Below are positions 1 through 7,219 of a stretch of DNA of 37,123 bases, in pieces. The translations under genes were made by a program, and so were the position numbers. The notes below the pieces were generated by a model that saw nothing but the letters and a program-made list of their open reading frames with translations, was not told where the DNA came from and did not search any database. Each line of letters begins with the position of its first letter. Position 1 is the first letter of the stretch. Source of the stretch: JAFALX01 sp050734185 (lineage in GTDB: Bacteria > Chloroflexota > Dormibacteria > Aeolococcales > Aeolococcaceae); the NCBI GenBank assembly GCA_050734185.1, contig JBOHUE010000140.1, forward strand, positions 1 through 37,123, read 5' to 3'.

Positions 1-1155
1 GCGCCACCCGTGCTCGTGCACCTTCTCGTGGTGCTTGTGGCAGATACTGACGAGGTTGGCCACATCTGTCGTGCCACCCTCCCCTGCCCAGTGCCGGAGG
101 TGATGCGCGGCGGTCCACGACGACGGGCGGTCGCATCCGGGCCAGCGGCAGCCCTGATCGCGGGCCACCAGCGCCCGCCGCATCGCCGCTCCGGGCAGAC
201 GCCGGGAGCGGCCGGCATCGAGGATCACCGAGCCGGGGCCGAAGACCACGCGGGTGACCGCGGCGTCGCAGGCCAGGCGCTCCACGGTCGCGTGGGGGAC
301 AGGGCCGGCGTACTCCACCTCACCGGTGGGGGCGCCGCGCCCGCCCTGCAGCGTCTCGACGCTGGCGGTGACCTGGAGGTGCGGGCGTTGCCCGGCGATG
401 GACGGCAGGACGCCCGCGTCGAGGCCGTGGTGGGACAGCTCGATCCAGGCTTCGGCCATGCGGCGGGAGCGCGGCCGCTCATCGCCGGCACCCTCGCGCT
501 TGGCCAGCGGCTCCAGCGCGGCCCGCACCGTCGCCGCGCCCACGGGGTCGAGGCGGCCGCGGACGAGGACTCCGTTTTCGCACGGGGTCAGCTCGAGCGA
601 GCGCCACTCGACCGCGCTGAGGTGATCGGTGAGGAAGCCGGCGGCGTCGGCAGCGGCCCGGGCGGCGGCGCAGTCGAAGTAGAAGCGGCTGACGCTGTGC
701 TCGCGCGCCAGCGCGAGCAGCGGGCGCTCGTCGAACGCTGCGGCATCACCCGTGGCTGCGTCGGCGGCGCGCTCGGCCGACGCCAGCATCGCGAGGTGCG
801 AGAAGCCGATCTCGCCCGCTTCCATGGCCCGCTCGGTCTCGGGGATGGCCGAGAGCCGCTCCCCGGCGCAGACGGCGCTGCTGGCCGCGGCCCCGGACAT
901 GTGGCAGGTGTGGCGGATCCAGGCGACCGCGCTGAGCGCGCCGCAGAACTCGGACTCTTTCATGCCGGCGAGTGCCGCGGCATGCTTGGCGAAGCCGAGC
1001 TCGAGCTGGTTGATCATCCAGCGCGTCACCTGAAGTTCGCCGCGGACCTGCTCGCCGTCAGCAGAGGGTTGCAGCTCGGCGCAGTACCGGGCGACCGCGT
1101 CGCGGAGCGCGATCAGCGGCGGGGATGCGGTCGGCCCGTCGACCTCCTCATACAT
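1..1155 (-). CDS. DUF222 / HNH endonuclease-domain protein (3' end outside window)
   Basis: The frame is open from an ATG at 1155 to the window edge (385 codons), so the C-terminal end is missing. The N-terminal half is the helical DUF222 region (13E12-repeat family), common in actinobacteria. Near the edge is an HNH/McrA-like zinc nuclease motif: CRWPGC, then AAHHLRHWAGEGG, then NLVSICHKHHEKVHEHGW, giving the Cys pair, the catalytic His-His and the last metal ligands. The family is predicted to nick or cut DNA; its biological role is unsettled and it often lies in mobile or repeated regions. The ATG at 1155 sits 6 nt after a TATACT box, so the mRNA is probably leaderless. A decayed piece of a second copy lies at 2550-2635. 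Confidence 0.9.
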   Translation of the reverse strand, partial: MYEEVDGPTASPPLIALRDAVARYCAELQPSADGEQVRGELQVTRWMINQLELGFAKHAAALAGMKESEFCGALSAVAWIRHTCHMSGAAASSAVCAGERLSAIPETERAMEAGEIGFSHLAMLASAERAADAATGDAAAFDERPLLALAREHSVSRFYFDCAAARAAADAAGFLTDHLSAVEWRSLELTPCENGVLVRGRLDPVGAATVRAALEPLAKREGAGDERPRSRRMAEAWIELSHHGLDAGVLPSIAGQRPHLQVTASVETLQGGRGAPTGEVEYAGPVPHATVERLACDAAVTRVVFGPGSVILDAGRSRRLPGAAMRRALVARDQGCRWPGCDRPSSWTAAHHLRHWAGEGGTTDVANLVSICHKHHEKVHEHGWR

Positions 1156-1172
1156 TTCTGTAGTATACAGAA
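1156..1172 (-). promoter_or_regulatory. Promoter with -10 box inside a 7-bp inverted repeat
   Basis: TTCTGTA-GTA-TACAGAA is a perfect inverted repeat with 7-bp arms and a 3-nt spacer. On the minus strand it contains TATACT (1167-1162), placed 6 nt before the DUF222 start codon, which is leaderless geometry. The overlap of palindrome and -10 box suggests a repressor operator. No clear -35 box is seen. Confidence 0.55.
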
Positions 1173-1191
1173 CATGTGTTCGTGGAGGCGC

Positions 1192-1599
1192 CTACCTCGA
1201 CGACGCTGCTCGTACTTCGATGAAGCCGGCAGCTGTGAAGTCGCCGTCGAATGCCAGCGCTTCGCGAATGCGTCGCCTTCGCATCACGCCGAAGCTGGTG
1301 GCGTCGACATAGGAGTAGGCGCGCTCGGCATGGCGTCGCAGCCACAGCCACGCCTCCGCCTCCCCCGCCTCACTGACGTGCACGACCTCGAGGTCCGAGA
1401 TGCGGGTGACCCGATCGAGGAACCCGACGGCCGCCGCGTGGCCGGCGCGACGACGCAGCAGGGTCCATGTCTCACCTAGTACCAAGACCGAGGTGACGAC
1501 CTTCCCCACGTCACTCGCAACGAGCGCTCTCGCCTCCGAGTGTCGACGATCGCCGCGATCTTGGAGCGCAAACCAAAAGCTCGTGTCGACGAACCTCAC
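1192..1599 (-). CDS. vapC: VapC-type PIN-domain ribonuclease toxin
   Basis: This 135-residue protein has the PIN-domain acidic set: D5 in the opening RFVDTSFW motif, E43 (GETW), D99 (YVDATSF) and D118/D120 near the C terminus. VapC toxins are Mg-dependent RNases that cut RNA, often tRNA, and are held inactive by VapB. The GTG start at 1599 overlaps the TGA stop of the antitoxin by 4 nt, so the two genes are probably translationally coupled. It ends 37 bp before the DUF222 start. A close copy at 7079-7219 has lost codons 42-122. Confidence 0.9.
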   Translation of the reverse strand: MRFVDTSFWFALQDRGDRRHSEARALVASDVGKVVTSVLVLGETWTLLRRRAGHAAAVGFLDRVTRISDLEVVHVSEAGEAEAWLWLRRHAERAYSYVDATSFGVMRRRRIREALAFDGDFTAAGFIEVRAASSR

Positions 1600-1820
1600 G
1601 GATCGACTTCGTAGATCGCCGCGTCGATGTCATCGACGCCACCGACAGCGAGCCATCCGTTGAGCGCTTCCCAGGGATCGTCCGCCGTTGCCGGGGGCTC
1701 GGGCAGGTCAGTCAGCAGCGCCCTCCGAATAATGGCCGCCTTGGAGAGGCCGAGGCGGGCAGCCTCAGCCGCCAGGGCATCATCGATCGCGTCCTCAAGA
1801 TGAATCTGCAGACGCCGCAT
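1596..1820 (-). CDS. vapB: VapB-like ribbon-helix-helix antitoxin
   Basis: The protein has 74 residues. The N-terminal part (MRRLQIHLEDAIDDALAAEA, then ARLGLSKAAIIRRAL) has the strand-helix-helix pattern of CopG/Arc-type DNA-binding antitoxins. The Pro/Asp-rich tail (about residues 45-74) should bind and block VapC. The ATG at 1820 is chosen because the RHH strand begins there and because a -10 box TATCCT (1833-1828) lies exactly 7 nt upstream. Starts further upstream only add low-complexity sequence. It shares the GTGA overlap with vapC. The copy at 7216-7440 is nearly identical in pattern. Confidence 0.88.
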   Translation of the reverse strand: MRRLQIHLEDAIDDALAAEAARLGLSKAAIIRRALLTDLPEPPATADDPWEALNGWLAVGGVDDIDAAIYEVDP

Positions 1821-1827
1821 GCTGGAT

Positions 1828-1833
1828 AGGATA
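1828..1833 (-). promoter_or_regulatory. -10 box (TATCCT) of vapBC, leaderless geometry
   Basis: TATCCT on the minus strand is followed by 7 nt and then the ATG of vapB, so transcription would begin at or next to the start codon. The second vapB copy has TAAAGT at the equivalent place, 6 nt before its GTG. Confidence 0.5.
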
Positions 1834-1857
1834 CGCCTCTGCAGATCCGTGTAGGCG

Positions 1858-2319
1858 TCACTGTCGGAGGAAGTGGTCAGCGGGGAGGCCCCACCGCTCC
1901 GTCTCCCGCCGTAAGCGCCGCAGCGATCGGTAGACGGGCACGTCGTAGGTGGCGCTGAGCCGCGCACTGAACGACGACAGTGAGTCGTGTCGCAGCTCCC
2001 AGCGACGTGTCAGCCGCCGCGGCAAGTACACGGCCACGATCTCCGCCTTCTCGGCGCGCCAGCCACGCTGGAACAGCGCCACCGTCCCGAACCCGACGAC
2101 GCCGACCATCACCACGCCGAAGTTGCGTCCCGACCAACGCGCACGCATCGCGCCGTAGTACGCGTTGAACCCCCACATGTTCTCTTCCGACGGCGCGTAG
2201 TTGGCGACGTTGGTGCCCCGAGTCCAGAGGTGCGCGTCGAAAGCCGATCGCAACGAGATACCGCCGGCATCATCGCGCGGCGCTTCGACGCAGAGCCACT
2301 TGTAGCCGACGATCCGCAT
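1858..2319 (-). CDS. Conserved hypothetical protein, 153 aa
   Basis: I do not recognise this with certainty. The protein is soluble, with no signal peptide, and is rich in aromatic residues. It begins RIVGYKWLCVEAP, has NMWGFNAYYGAM in the middle and a stretch GVVGFGTVALFQRGWRAEKA. The pattern V-x-G-x-V-x-x-[WF]-G, then GWRAE plus a short strand, recalls small actinobacterial proteins with a strand-rich fold, but no function follows. It starts 8 nt after the stop of the small proline-rich gene at 2328-2486 and ends 37 bp before vapB, so the genes may share a transcript although vapB has its own -10 box. Confidence 0.7.
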   Translation of the reverse strand: MRIVGYKWLCVEAPRDDAGGISLRSAFDAHLWTRGTNVANYAPSEENMWGFNAYYGAMRARWSGRNFGVVMVGVVGFGTVALFQRGWRAEKAEIVAVYLPRRLTRRWELRHDSLSSFSARLSATYDVPVYRSLRRLRRETERWGLPADHFLRQ

Positions 2320-2327
2320 CCTGCCGC

Positions 2328-2486
2328 CTACCGGGGCACCGGTGCCGGCTCACGTTCCTCGTTGGGCACTGGTTCAGCCGTGCGAACAGGTTCGCCGCGC
2401 TCCGAGGCGGGCTCAGGCGGCGGAAGCCGCCACGGCTCCTCGTCGGGCAGCCGGATCGTCCGTTCGTGAGGGCCCAGCTTGCTCAT
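2328..2486 (-). CDS. Small proline/glutamate-rich protein, 52 aa
   Basis: A 52-codon frame from an ATG at 2486, beginning MSKLGPHERTIRLPDEEPW and ending in a disordered Pro/Glu/Arg-rich tail. The stop is 8 nt before the start of the 153-residue gene, suggesting a two-gene operon. No domain is recognisable. The close linkage is the main reason to accept it. Confidence 0.45.
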   Translation of the reverse strand: MSKLGPHERTIRLPDEEPWRLPPPEPASERGEPVRTAEPVPNEEREPAPVPR

Positions 2487-2549
2487 GGCTCGACGATTCG
2501 ATTGTAGGCACGCTGCGGCGGGCGTCAATCAGTGGGAGCAGCCACACGC

Positions 2550-2635
2550 CGGCATGCTTGGCGAAGACGAGCTCGAGCTGGTCGATTCCAGCGCATCACC
2601 TGGAGTTCGCCGCGGACCTGCTCCCCGTCAGCGGA
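2550..2635 (-). pseudogene. Fragment of a second DUF222 gene
   Basis: About 86 bp match the 5' part of the DUF222 gene (979-1065) base by base with few changes. On the minus strand it reads SADGEQVRGELQVMRW, then loses the frame where the intact gene has WMINQLELGF. Flanking similarity fades quickly on both sides. The rest of 2487-2779 holds no gene I can support. Confidence 0.75.
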
Positions 2636-2779
2636 GATCAGCCCTGCCTCGCTGTAGGGGCGCCGCCGTCGCAACAATCCGCGATTACAAGCCGCCCGGC
2701 CGATAACTGTCAGCTCGCCGGCAACATGTCGCCGGTGCGCACTCCCGCTCTGGCCGTGACTCGGATCCTCCGGGTGTGA

Positions 2780-3364
2780 CTACTCGGCATGGAAGTCCGA
2801 GTACGTCGGCGGGTGCACCGCGAGCGCGTACGCGATGCCGGCCTGCATTCCCATCACGGCGACGACCGGGATCACCGCGACGCCGCCTGCCGCCATCACG
2901 ATCACGGTGACGCCGCCGAGCACGGAGCCGCCGCCCGCATACGCGGCCAGCGTGAACCCGAGCGCAACGGCTTCGTACAGGCCGACCAGCCAGCGCGCGA
3001 TGGTCGATGGGCGCGTCACCAGGAGCGCGGCGAGCGCTACCACCGTCGCGACCACGATCACCGTGACGCCGTAGCCAGTGGCGGTGGACTGCGACACGTT
3101 GCCATACGACACGCCGGAGCCCAGGTGGGTGATCGACAGCTGCCGTGTGATGATCCGCGCGCCGGTGAAGACGCCGAAGCCCGCCTGCACCAGAGCGGCG
3201 AGCTGACCGACGCGAAGGATGAGATTTGCGTGAAAGCTACGGCGTCGGCCCACGCCCGCGTAATCGATCGAGGCCGGCGATGGGGCTTGCGGGTGCAGCC
3301 GGAATGCCGGGGGCCGTGGCGGGATTGGAGCGCCGGCCGATGACCCGAATGGCGGATTTCGCAT
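2780..3364 (-). CDS. Four-helix integral membrane protein (paralogue of 16097-16693)
   Basis: A protein of 194 residues with a proline-rich cytoplasmic N-terminal segment (about 1-45) and four hydrophobic segments at roughly 50-68, 98-116, 127-145 and 150-183. It ends with the signature YALAVHPPTYSDFHAE. The protein at 16097-16693 shares the LHP motif before the first helix, the GGGSVLG loop between helices 3 and 4, and the same HPPTY ending, so the two are paralogues. I know no function for this family. The shared tail next to the last helix may be a conserved binding or insertion signal. Confidence 0.75.
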   Translation of the reverse strand: MRNPPFGSSAGAPIPPRPPAFRLHPQAPSPASIDYAGVGRRRSFHANLILRVGQLAALVQAGFGVFTGARIITRQLSITHLGSGVSYGNVSQSTATGYGVTVIVVATVVALAALLVTRPSTIARWLVGLYEAVALGFTLAAYAGGGSVLGGVTVIVMAAGGVAVIPVVAVMGMQAGIAYALAVHPPTYSDFHAE

Positions 3365-3463
3365 GACCCGCCGTCAGTCTACGGACGGATCACGATGCTG
3401 CCTGAGCTCCGGGGCGCCGGGTCACAACCTCAAGCCGTAGCCAACCGGACTACCCTTCGCTAT

Positions 3464-3715
3464 ATGCCGAGGACGATCGCCCAGCGGGACCTCCGCAACC
3501 ACAACGCGGAGATCATCGACGCGGTCAGCCGCGGCGACAGCTTCATCGTCACGCGGAACGGCGAACCAGTCGCGGAGCTCCGCCCCATCCTCGGCGCGCG
3601 ACACCGCATTGTTCCCCGAGCCGACATCATTGCCGCCTTCGCGGGCGCGCCACGCATCGATGCCCGGCAGCTTCGCGCGAACCTCGCCGGCGTGGTCGAT
3701 CAAAACATCCGCTGA
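3464..3715 (+). CDS. Phd/YefM-family antitoxin
   Basis: An 83-residue protein starting MPRTIAQRDLRNHNAEIIDA, followed by GDSFIVTRNGEPVAELRPI, the classic Phd/YefM fold: an N-terminal strand-helix DNA-binding part with the GxPVAxL strand. The C-terminal part should neutralise the PIN toxin downstream. The ATG at 3464 is preceded by TACCCT with 7 nt between, giving a leaderless transcript. The TGA stop (3713-3715) overlaps the toxin start. Confidence 0.88.
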   Translation: MPRTIAQRDLRNHNAEIIDAVSRGDSFIVTRNGEPVAELRPILGARHRIVPRADIIAAFAGAPRIDARQLRANLAGVVDQNIR

Positions 3716-4110
3716 CGGCTGCGGCTCTGCTGGATACGTCGGTGCTCATCGACCTTTTGGATCCTGGTGTGCTGGCCGCCCTTCCCGCGGACGCGGCGGT
3801 GAGCACCATCAGCGTGGCAGAGCTGACGGCCGGACCCCAACTCGCCGCAGACGCTCTCGAGCGAGCTCGCCGCATCTCCCACCTCCAGCGCGTCGAGGCG
3901 CTCTTTGATCCCATCCCGTTCGATCGCGAGGCTGCGCGGAGTTACGGTCTTGTCGTCGCGGCCGTGACCTCTGCGGGGCGTTCTGACCGGAGTCGCCTTG
4001 CTGATCTGCTGATTGCAGCTGTCGCGCACGCCGGCCAGCTCGAACTCTACACGCGCAATCCTGGCGACCTCGCCGGAATCGGCGCTCTCCTCACGATCGT
4101 CGCCGTGTAG
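3712..4110 (+). CDS. vapC: VapC-type PIN toxin with a probable CTG start
   Basis: The PIN-domain first strand LLDTSVLIDLLD requires the frame to begin before the GTG at 3742. The only usable codon upstream is CTG at 3712, which overlaps the antitoxin stop as CTGA, the same 4-nt coupling used by the other TA pairs here. With that start the protein has 132 residues. Its acidic residues are D8, E37 (SVAELTAG), D98 (LADLLIA) and D119 (RNPGDLAG). It should be an RNase toxin paired with the Phd-like antitoxin. If the GTG at 3742 were used, the catalytic D8 would be lost. Confidence 0.85.
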   Translation: MTAAALLDTSVLIDLLDPGVLAALPADAAVSTISVAELTAGPQLAADALERARRISHLQRVEALFDPIPFDREAARSYGLVVAAVTSAGRSDRSRLADLLIAAVAHAGQLELYTRNPGDLAGIGALLTIVAV

Positions 4111-4116
4111 TGCGCA

Positions 4117-4138
4117 CGGTCCCCTCCATCAGGGACCG
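4117..4138. terminator. Hairpin between convergent genes
   Basis: CGGTCCC, an 8-nt loop, then GGGACCG: a 7-bp GC-rich stem in the 35-bp gap between the PIN toxin (+) and the anti-sigma-like gene (-). There is no T-run, so a bidirectional terminator is likely but not certain. Confidence 0.4.
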
Positions 4139-4145
4139 GCAGCGA

Positions 4146-4700
4146 TCAGGGATGCGCCGGTGGCGTCGGATGGTCGTCCTCGCGCGAGGTCGGCGGCCCG
4201 CCCGACGGGGCGTCGTTGGTATGACTGCCCGAATTCCCCGGCGCCGGCGCCGGCGGCCCGGTGGGATGCGGAGATGCCGGTGCGTTCGGATGGCTACCGC
4301 TGTTGGCATGGGAGTCGCTGACGGAATCCCCGTGCGTCTTGGCCACAGAGCTCACGCACTGGCCGATGCCGTGCTGGTTCGCGCCCAGATCCGCCTTGCA
4401 CGTCTGCACCTGCTGCGTGACCGTGCTGCCCCAGTTGTCGAGGGGATTTGGATCGCCGGTGGTCACCGTCTTCGCCGTGACGAGCCCGCCCGCGGCAAGC
4501 GCCACGACGGCCCCGCCGGCCAGCGCCAGTTTGGCGGCGCCGACCGCGCCGATGATGGTGAGGAGTCGCCGGCGGCGTCGCGGCGCCTCGATCGATGCGT
4601 AGCGGGGCGCCGGCAGCGTCGAGAGCTCGGAGCTCCCGTCGGCCTTGCGCAGTTCGGTCTCGAGCCAGTCGTCGAATCGGTCCATACCTAAGAAACGCAT
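4146..4700 (-). CDS. Putative membrane anti-sigma factor
   Basis: A 184-residue protein downstream of the ECF sigma gene (22 bp gap). Residues 1-45 are a charged cytoplasmic segment (MDRFDDWLETELRKADG). A basic RRRRR run precedes one membrane helix (about 47-75). The outside part has a cysteine pair (C101, C115) in a segment ending VAKTHGD, followed by a His/Pro/Ser-rich tail. There is no HxxxCxxC zinc motif, so it is not a ZAS-type anti-sigma factor. Its role as the partner of the sigma factor rests on gene order and topology. The start could also be the ATG at 4685. Confidence 0.65.
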   Translation of the reverse strand: MRFLGMDRFDDWLETELRKADGSSELSTLPAPRYASIEAPRRRRRLLTIIGAVGAAKLALAGGAVVALAAGGLVTAKTVTTGDPNPLDNWGSTVTQQVQTCKADLGANQHGIGQCVSSVAKTHGDSVSDSHANSGSHPNAPASPHPTGPPAPAPGNSGSHTNDAPSGGPPTSREDDHPTPPAHP

Positions 4701-4722
4701 CAGGCCACCGGAGTAATGAAGC

Positions 4723-5250
4723 TCATCGCTGGAGCTCACTCTCAAGGCTCAGGGTGACGCGCTCTCCGAGCATCTGAACGAGCTGGCGCTTTGCCGCCAC
4801 CAGCTGTGCCGACACCGTGCTCTCCGGGATCTTCAGCGCCGCGGCGATTTCCCGGTTGCTGTAGCCGTGATGGTGCCGCAGCACGATCACCGCAGCGTGG
4901 CGCGGCTTCAGCCGGCGCAGTGCGTTGATCAGGTCGAGGTGAGCGGCATCCGTCGGCGCGATCACCTCGCGTCGCTGCAGGCGATCGGCGATCGACCGGA
5001 GGCGCTCGCGGCGGCGATGGGAGATGGCGACATTGATGGCGATGCGATGCACCCAGGCCTCGGCCGGCGCATCGGGCTTCCATGACGGCCACGCGCGGAA
5101 CGCCCGAACGTACGCCTCCTGAGTGCAGTCCTCTGCCGCAGCCTCGTCGCGGAGGACGCCGCGGAGCGTGAGGAGGACGCGGTGGTAGCTCTCGCGGTAG
5201 AGGCGGCCGAAGTCGTCTGGGTCGCCGGCGTGATAGCTGGAGGGGGGCAT
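4723..5250 (-). CDS. ECF-type RNA polymerase sigma factor
   Basis: Region 2 lies at about residues 12-80 (DDFGRLYRESYHRVLLTLRG, then EDCTQEAYVRAF with the core-binding DCTQE motif, then AWVHRIAINVAISHRRR). Region 4 lies at 105-165 (INALRRLKPRHAAVIVLRHH, then the helix-turn-helix YSNREIAAALKIPESTVSAQ). At 175 residues it fits an ECF sigma factor without extra domains. The ATG at 5250 is chosen from the family N terminus. A GTG at 5313 would add 21 residues and would abut the stop of the upstream PilD-like gene. The next gene encodes a likely membrane anti-sigma factor. Confidence 0.88.
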   Translation of the reverse strand: MPPSSYHAGDPDDFGRLYRESYHRVLLTLRGVLRDEAAAEDCTQEAYVRAFRAWPSWKPDAPAEAWVHRIAINVAISHRRRERLRSIADRLQRREVIAPTDAAHLDLINALRRLKPRHAAVIVLRHHHGYSNREIAAALKIPESTVSAQLVAAKRQLVQMLGERVTLSLESELQR

Positions 5251-5314
5251 CCGGAGGTCGAGTATGTGGCAGGCGCACCGCCCGCCAGCGACACTCGCGT
5301 TACATCCGCGCACC

Positions 5315-5623
5315 TCATCCGCCCGCGTTCCGCCCCATGAGGAGAAGCACGACGACCGCGACGGCGACCGCCACTACGCCACCAGCAACCTCCCAGCCGA
5401 AGGGTCGCCACCCGATGCGCGCATGGCAGGTCCGGCAACCGCCGCGGAGAGCGAGGAAGCTGACGAAGGGCACGAGCTCGTACCACGCGAGCGTTCGTCC
5501 GCAGCCATCGCAGTGCGACCTGCCCGCGAGCGACCCACGCCATCCGCGGGCCGACACAACGCCTGCGAACGAGCCGATGGCGCCGCCGAGCAGCGCCGCG
5601 AAGATGACAACCAGGGCCAGCAT
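5315..5623 (-). CDS. Stand-alone N-terminal domain of prepilin peptidase (PilD/A24 N-domain)
   Basis: The 102 residues match only the first domain of type IV prepilin peptidases: a first membrane helix (LALVVIFAALLGGAIGSFAG), then the zinc-binding loop with two CxxC pairs (HCDGCGRTLAWYELVPFVSF, then CRTCHARIGW), then a last helix. In full-length PilD this domain is followed by the six-helix aspartic protease with GxGD motifs; here a stop follows directly. It may be a cut-down gene or a separate accessory protein. The same short form occurs again at 20314-20621, there with a one-base deletion. The stop nearly touches the sigma-factor frame. Confidence 0.82.
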   Translation of the reverse strand: MLALVVIFAALLGGAIGSFAGVVSARGWRGSLAGRSHCDGCGRTLAWYELVPFVSFLALRGGCRTCHARIGWRPFGWEVAGGVVAVAVAVVVLLLMGRNAGG

Positions 5624-5704
5624 TCCGAGCCCAGCCTATCGCGCCCTCGACGCTGAGTTGAAGCTCGAAGCTGTGCGCAACGCGCTGCGCGGATCGCTCG
5701 AAGC

Positions 5705-6538
5705 TCAGACTATGGGAACGCCGCCAAAGCCTGGGCCAGGGAGCAGGCGGCGAGCATCTCTCGCGCGATAGAACGCGACGTTAACTCGGAAGCTAGTCGC
5801 GTTGCCGGCTCGCGTCTTGAAGCCGTTGCAGAAGGTTCCAGCCGAACAGTGTGCCCGCAGCGACCTTGCAAGCTGCGCTTTGGGGCTGTTCATGCCAGCC
5901 AGTCCCGCACGCTGCCGAAACTCAAAGGTTACGGCCCCGGTAAGCAGATCAACGACCTGGAGTGCATCGGCTGACTTGGAGTCGAGGCGGCACACGGAGG
6001 CGATCGCGAGCCGATCGAATCGGCGGTTGACCTCGCGCTTGACGTCGCGCTCAAATACTACAGTTGCGGGCGTTGAGTAACGGTCAGCAAGGACGGTAAC
6101 GACCTCGCGGCGTCCGATGTTGCCGGCGAGGAGCTGCTCGGCAAGCGCCTCATACGCCTTCCAAGAGCTGCCAAATCTTAGGATCGGGTCATCAACGCTT
6201 CGGTCGGCCACGAAACATGCAAACGTCATTCTCAAGCGGCTCACCTCGCTGAGGACAGCGTTATAGAACGGAAGAGCACCGTGGGTGAGGTCCGTGAAGT
6301 GAATCTCCTGATACCAGTGCCACTGGTCGCGCAGCCGCTGAATCGAACGCGTCAAGTCGCTAGGTTCGCTGATCTTCAAACAGCCGACGGCGAAGAAGCG
6401 ATCATTCGAGATCGATCCGCTCTCGTCGAGGAAGATCAGCCCCGTTGGGTGGGTACGGGGTAGGTCAAGCGAGATCGCCAAAACTAGTGACTCTTCGGGG
6501 GGAAGGGCTAAAGGCCAGAGGCCCTCGCCCAAGGGCAA
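5705..6538 (-). CDS. DUF3800-domain protein
   Basis: A protein of about 277 residues with the DUF3800 hallmarks: GLIFLDESG with the first Asp, HFTDLTHG, and DSKSADALQVVDLLTGAV near residue 185 with the second Asp set. The family has an RNase H-like fold and often lies near mobile and defence genes; its reaction is not established. There is no ATG near the N terminus. The start is either TTG 6538 or TTG 6481, the latter just before the conserved core and preceded by GAAGAG. The surrounding bases are less GC-rich than the neighbours, which fits recent transfer. Confidence 0.8.
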   Translation of the reverse strand: MPLGEGLWPLALPPEESLVLAISLDLPRTHPTGLIFLDESGSISNDRFFAVGCLKISEPSDLTRSIQRLRDQWHWYQEIHFTDLTHGALPFYNAVLSEVSRLRMTFACFVADRSVDDPILRFGSSWKAYEALAEQLLAGNIGRREVVTVLADRYSTPATVVFERDVKREVNRRFDRLAIASVCRLDSKSADALQVVDLLTGAVTFEFRQRAGLAGMNSPKAQLARSLRAHCSAGTFCNGFKTRAGNATSFRVNVAFYRARDARRLLPGPGFGGVPIV

Positions 6539-6648
6539 ATATTACCCAAAAGCCGATTGAGTAGAGTGGTCTCGCCGCCGCGACCTCACCGCTCAACGCG
6601 CAACTGCGCTGCCGGTCGTTGGGTACCTACCAGTGTAAGACTTGCCGT

Positions 6649-6922
6649 GTGCCCACCCACCGCCGCCGTCACGCGATCACCGAGACCGCGCGCGTTGGCG
6701 CTGCGCTCTCGCTGCTCCGCAACGAGCTCGGATCCGACCGGATCGACTTGGGCGAGCTTGGTCGTTCTCGGCGCCGAGGTGAAAGTCGAACAATTGCACA
6801 AGGGGCGGGCGATTCGCGCGGAACTCGGGGAGCGTCTGGCCAACCGGATTCGATCTCGCTCGGTTCCAGCCTACCTGGAAGCCGCCGCTCGCGTGCGCGA
6901 GCGCGGTTGGGCCCGGTCCTGA
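6649..6922 (+). pseudogene. Frameshifted antitoxin-like gene (copy of 14763-15041)
   Basis: Reads HRRRHAITETARVGAALSLL, then NELGSDRIDLGEL, then shifts frame and continues VVLGAEVKVEQLHKGRA and ends RERGWARS. Against the intact copy at 14763 it carries one extra base near 6755-6762. The length from start to stop is 274 nt, one more than a whole number of codons. The region just upstream is also similar in both copies. A PIN-toxin remnant follows, which supports an antitoxin origin. Confidence 0.8.
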
Positions 6923-6935
6923 CGAAAGCGCACGT

Positions 6936-7039
6936 GCCCGACCTAGGGTGCTGCACTACGACCGCGATTTCGACATCATCGAGTCGCACACCCGCTCCGG
7001 TTCTCGAGCGAGTGGCTGGTCAGCGCCGGCTCTCTCTGA
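6936..7039 (+). pseudogene. Remnant of a VapC/PIN toxin C terminus
   Basis: In one frame it reads RVLHYDRDFDIIESHTR, the typical last catalytic strand of a VapC PIN domain. After a frameshift it reads FSSEWLVSAGSL and stops at 7037-7039, the usual PIN ending. The first two thirds of the gene are missing. It follows the broken antitoxin directly, so the pair was once a TA module. Confidence 0.7.
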
Positions 7040-7078
7040 ACTGATCGCTAACGTCTAGCTCGACGACGCTGCTTGCAC

Positions 7079-7219
7079 TTAAATGAAGCCGGCAGCGAGG
7101 ACCAAGACGGTGGTGACGACCTTCCCGACGTCGCTCGCAACGAGCGCTCGCGCCTCCGAGTGTCGACGATCGCCTCGGTCTTGGAGCGCAAACCAGAAGC
7201 TCGTGTCGACGAACCTCAC
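7079..7219 (-). pseudogene. vapC: VapC with an internal 81-codon deletion
   Basis: The first 41 codons match the vapC at 1192-1599 almost residue for residue (RFVDTSFWFALQDRGDRRHS to VVTTVLVL). The sequence then jumps in frame to codon 123 (AAGFI) and stops, because a Glu codon has become TAA. Residues E43, D99 and D118/D120 are gone, so no nuclease activity is expected. It keeps the GTG start overlapping the stop of the intact vapB. Confidence 0.88.

Noticed and set aside
10..1479. A 489-codon open frame on the plus strand
   Set aside because: It is the antisense shadow of the DUF222/HNH and vapC genes; the minus strand has the recognisable domains.
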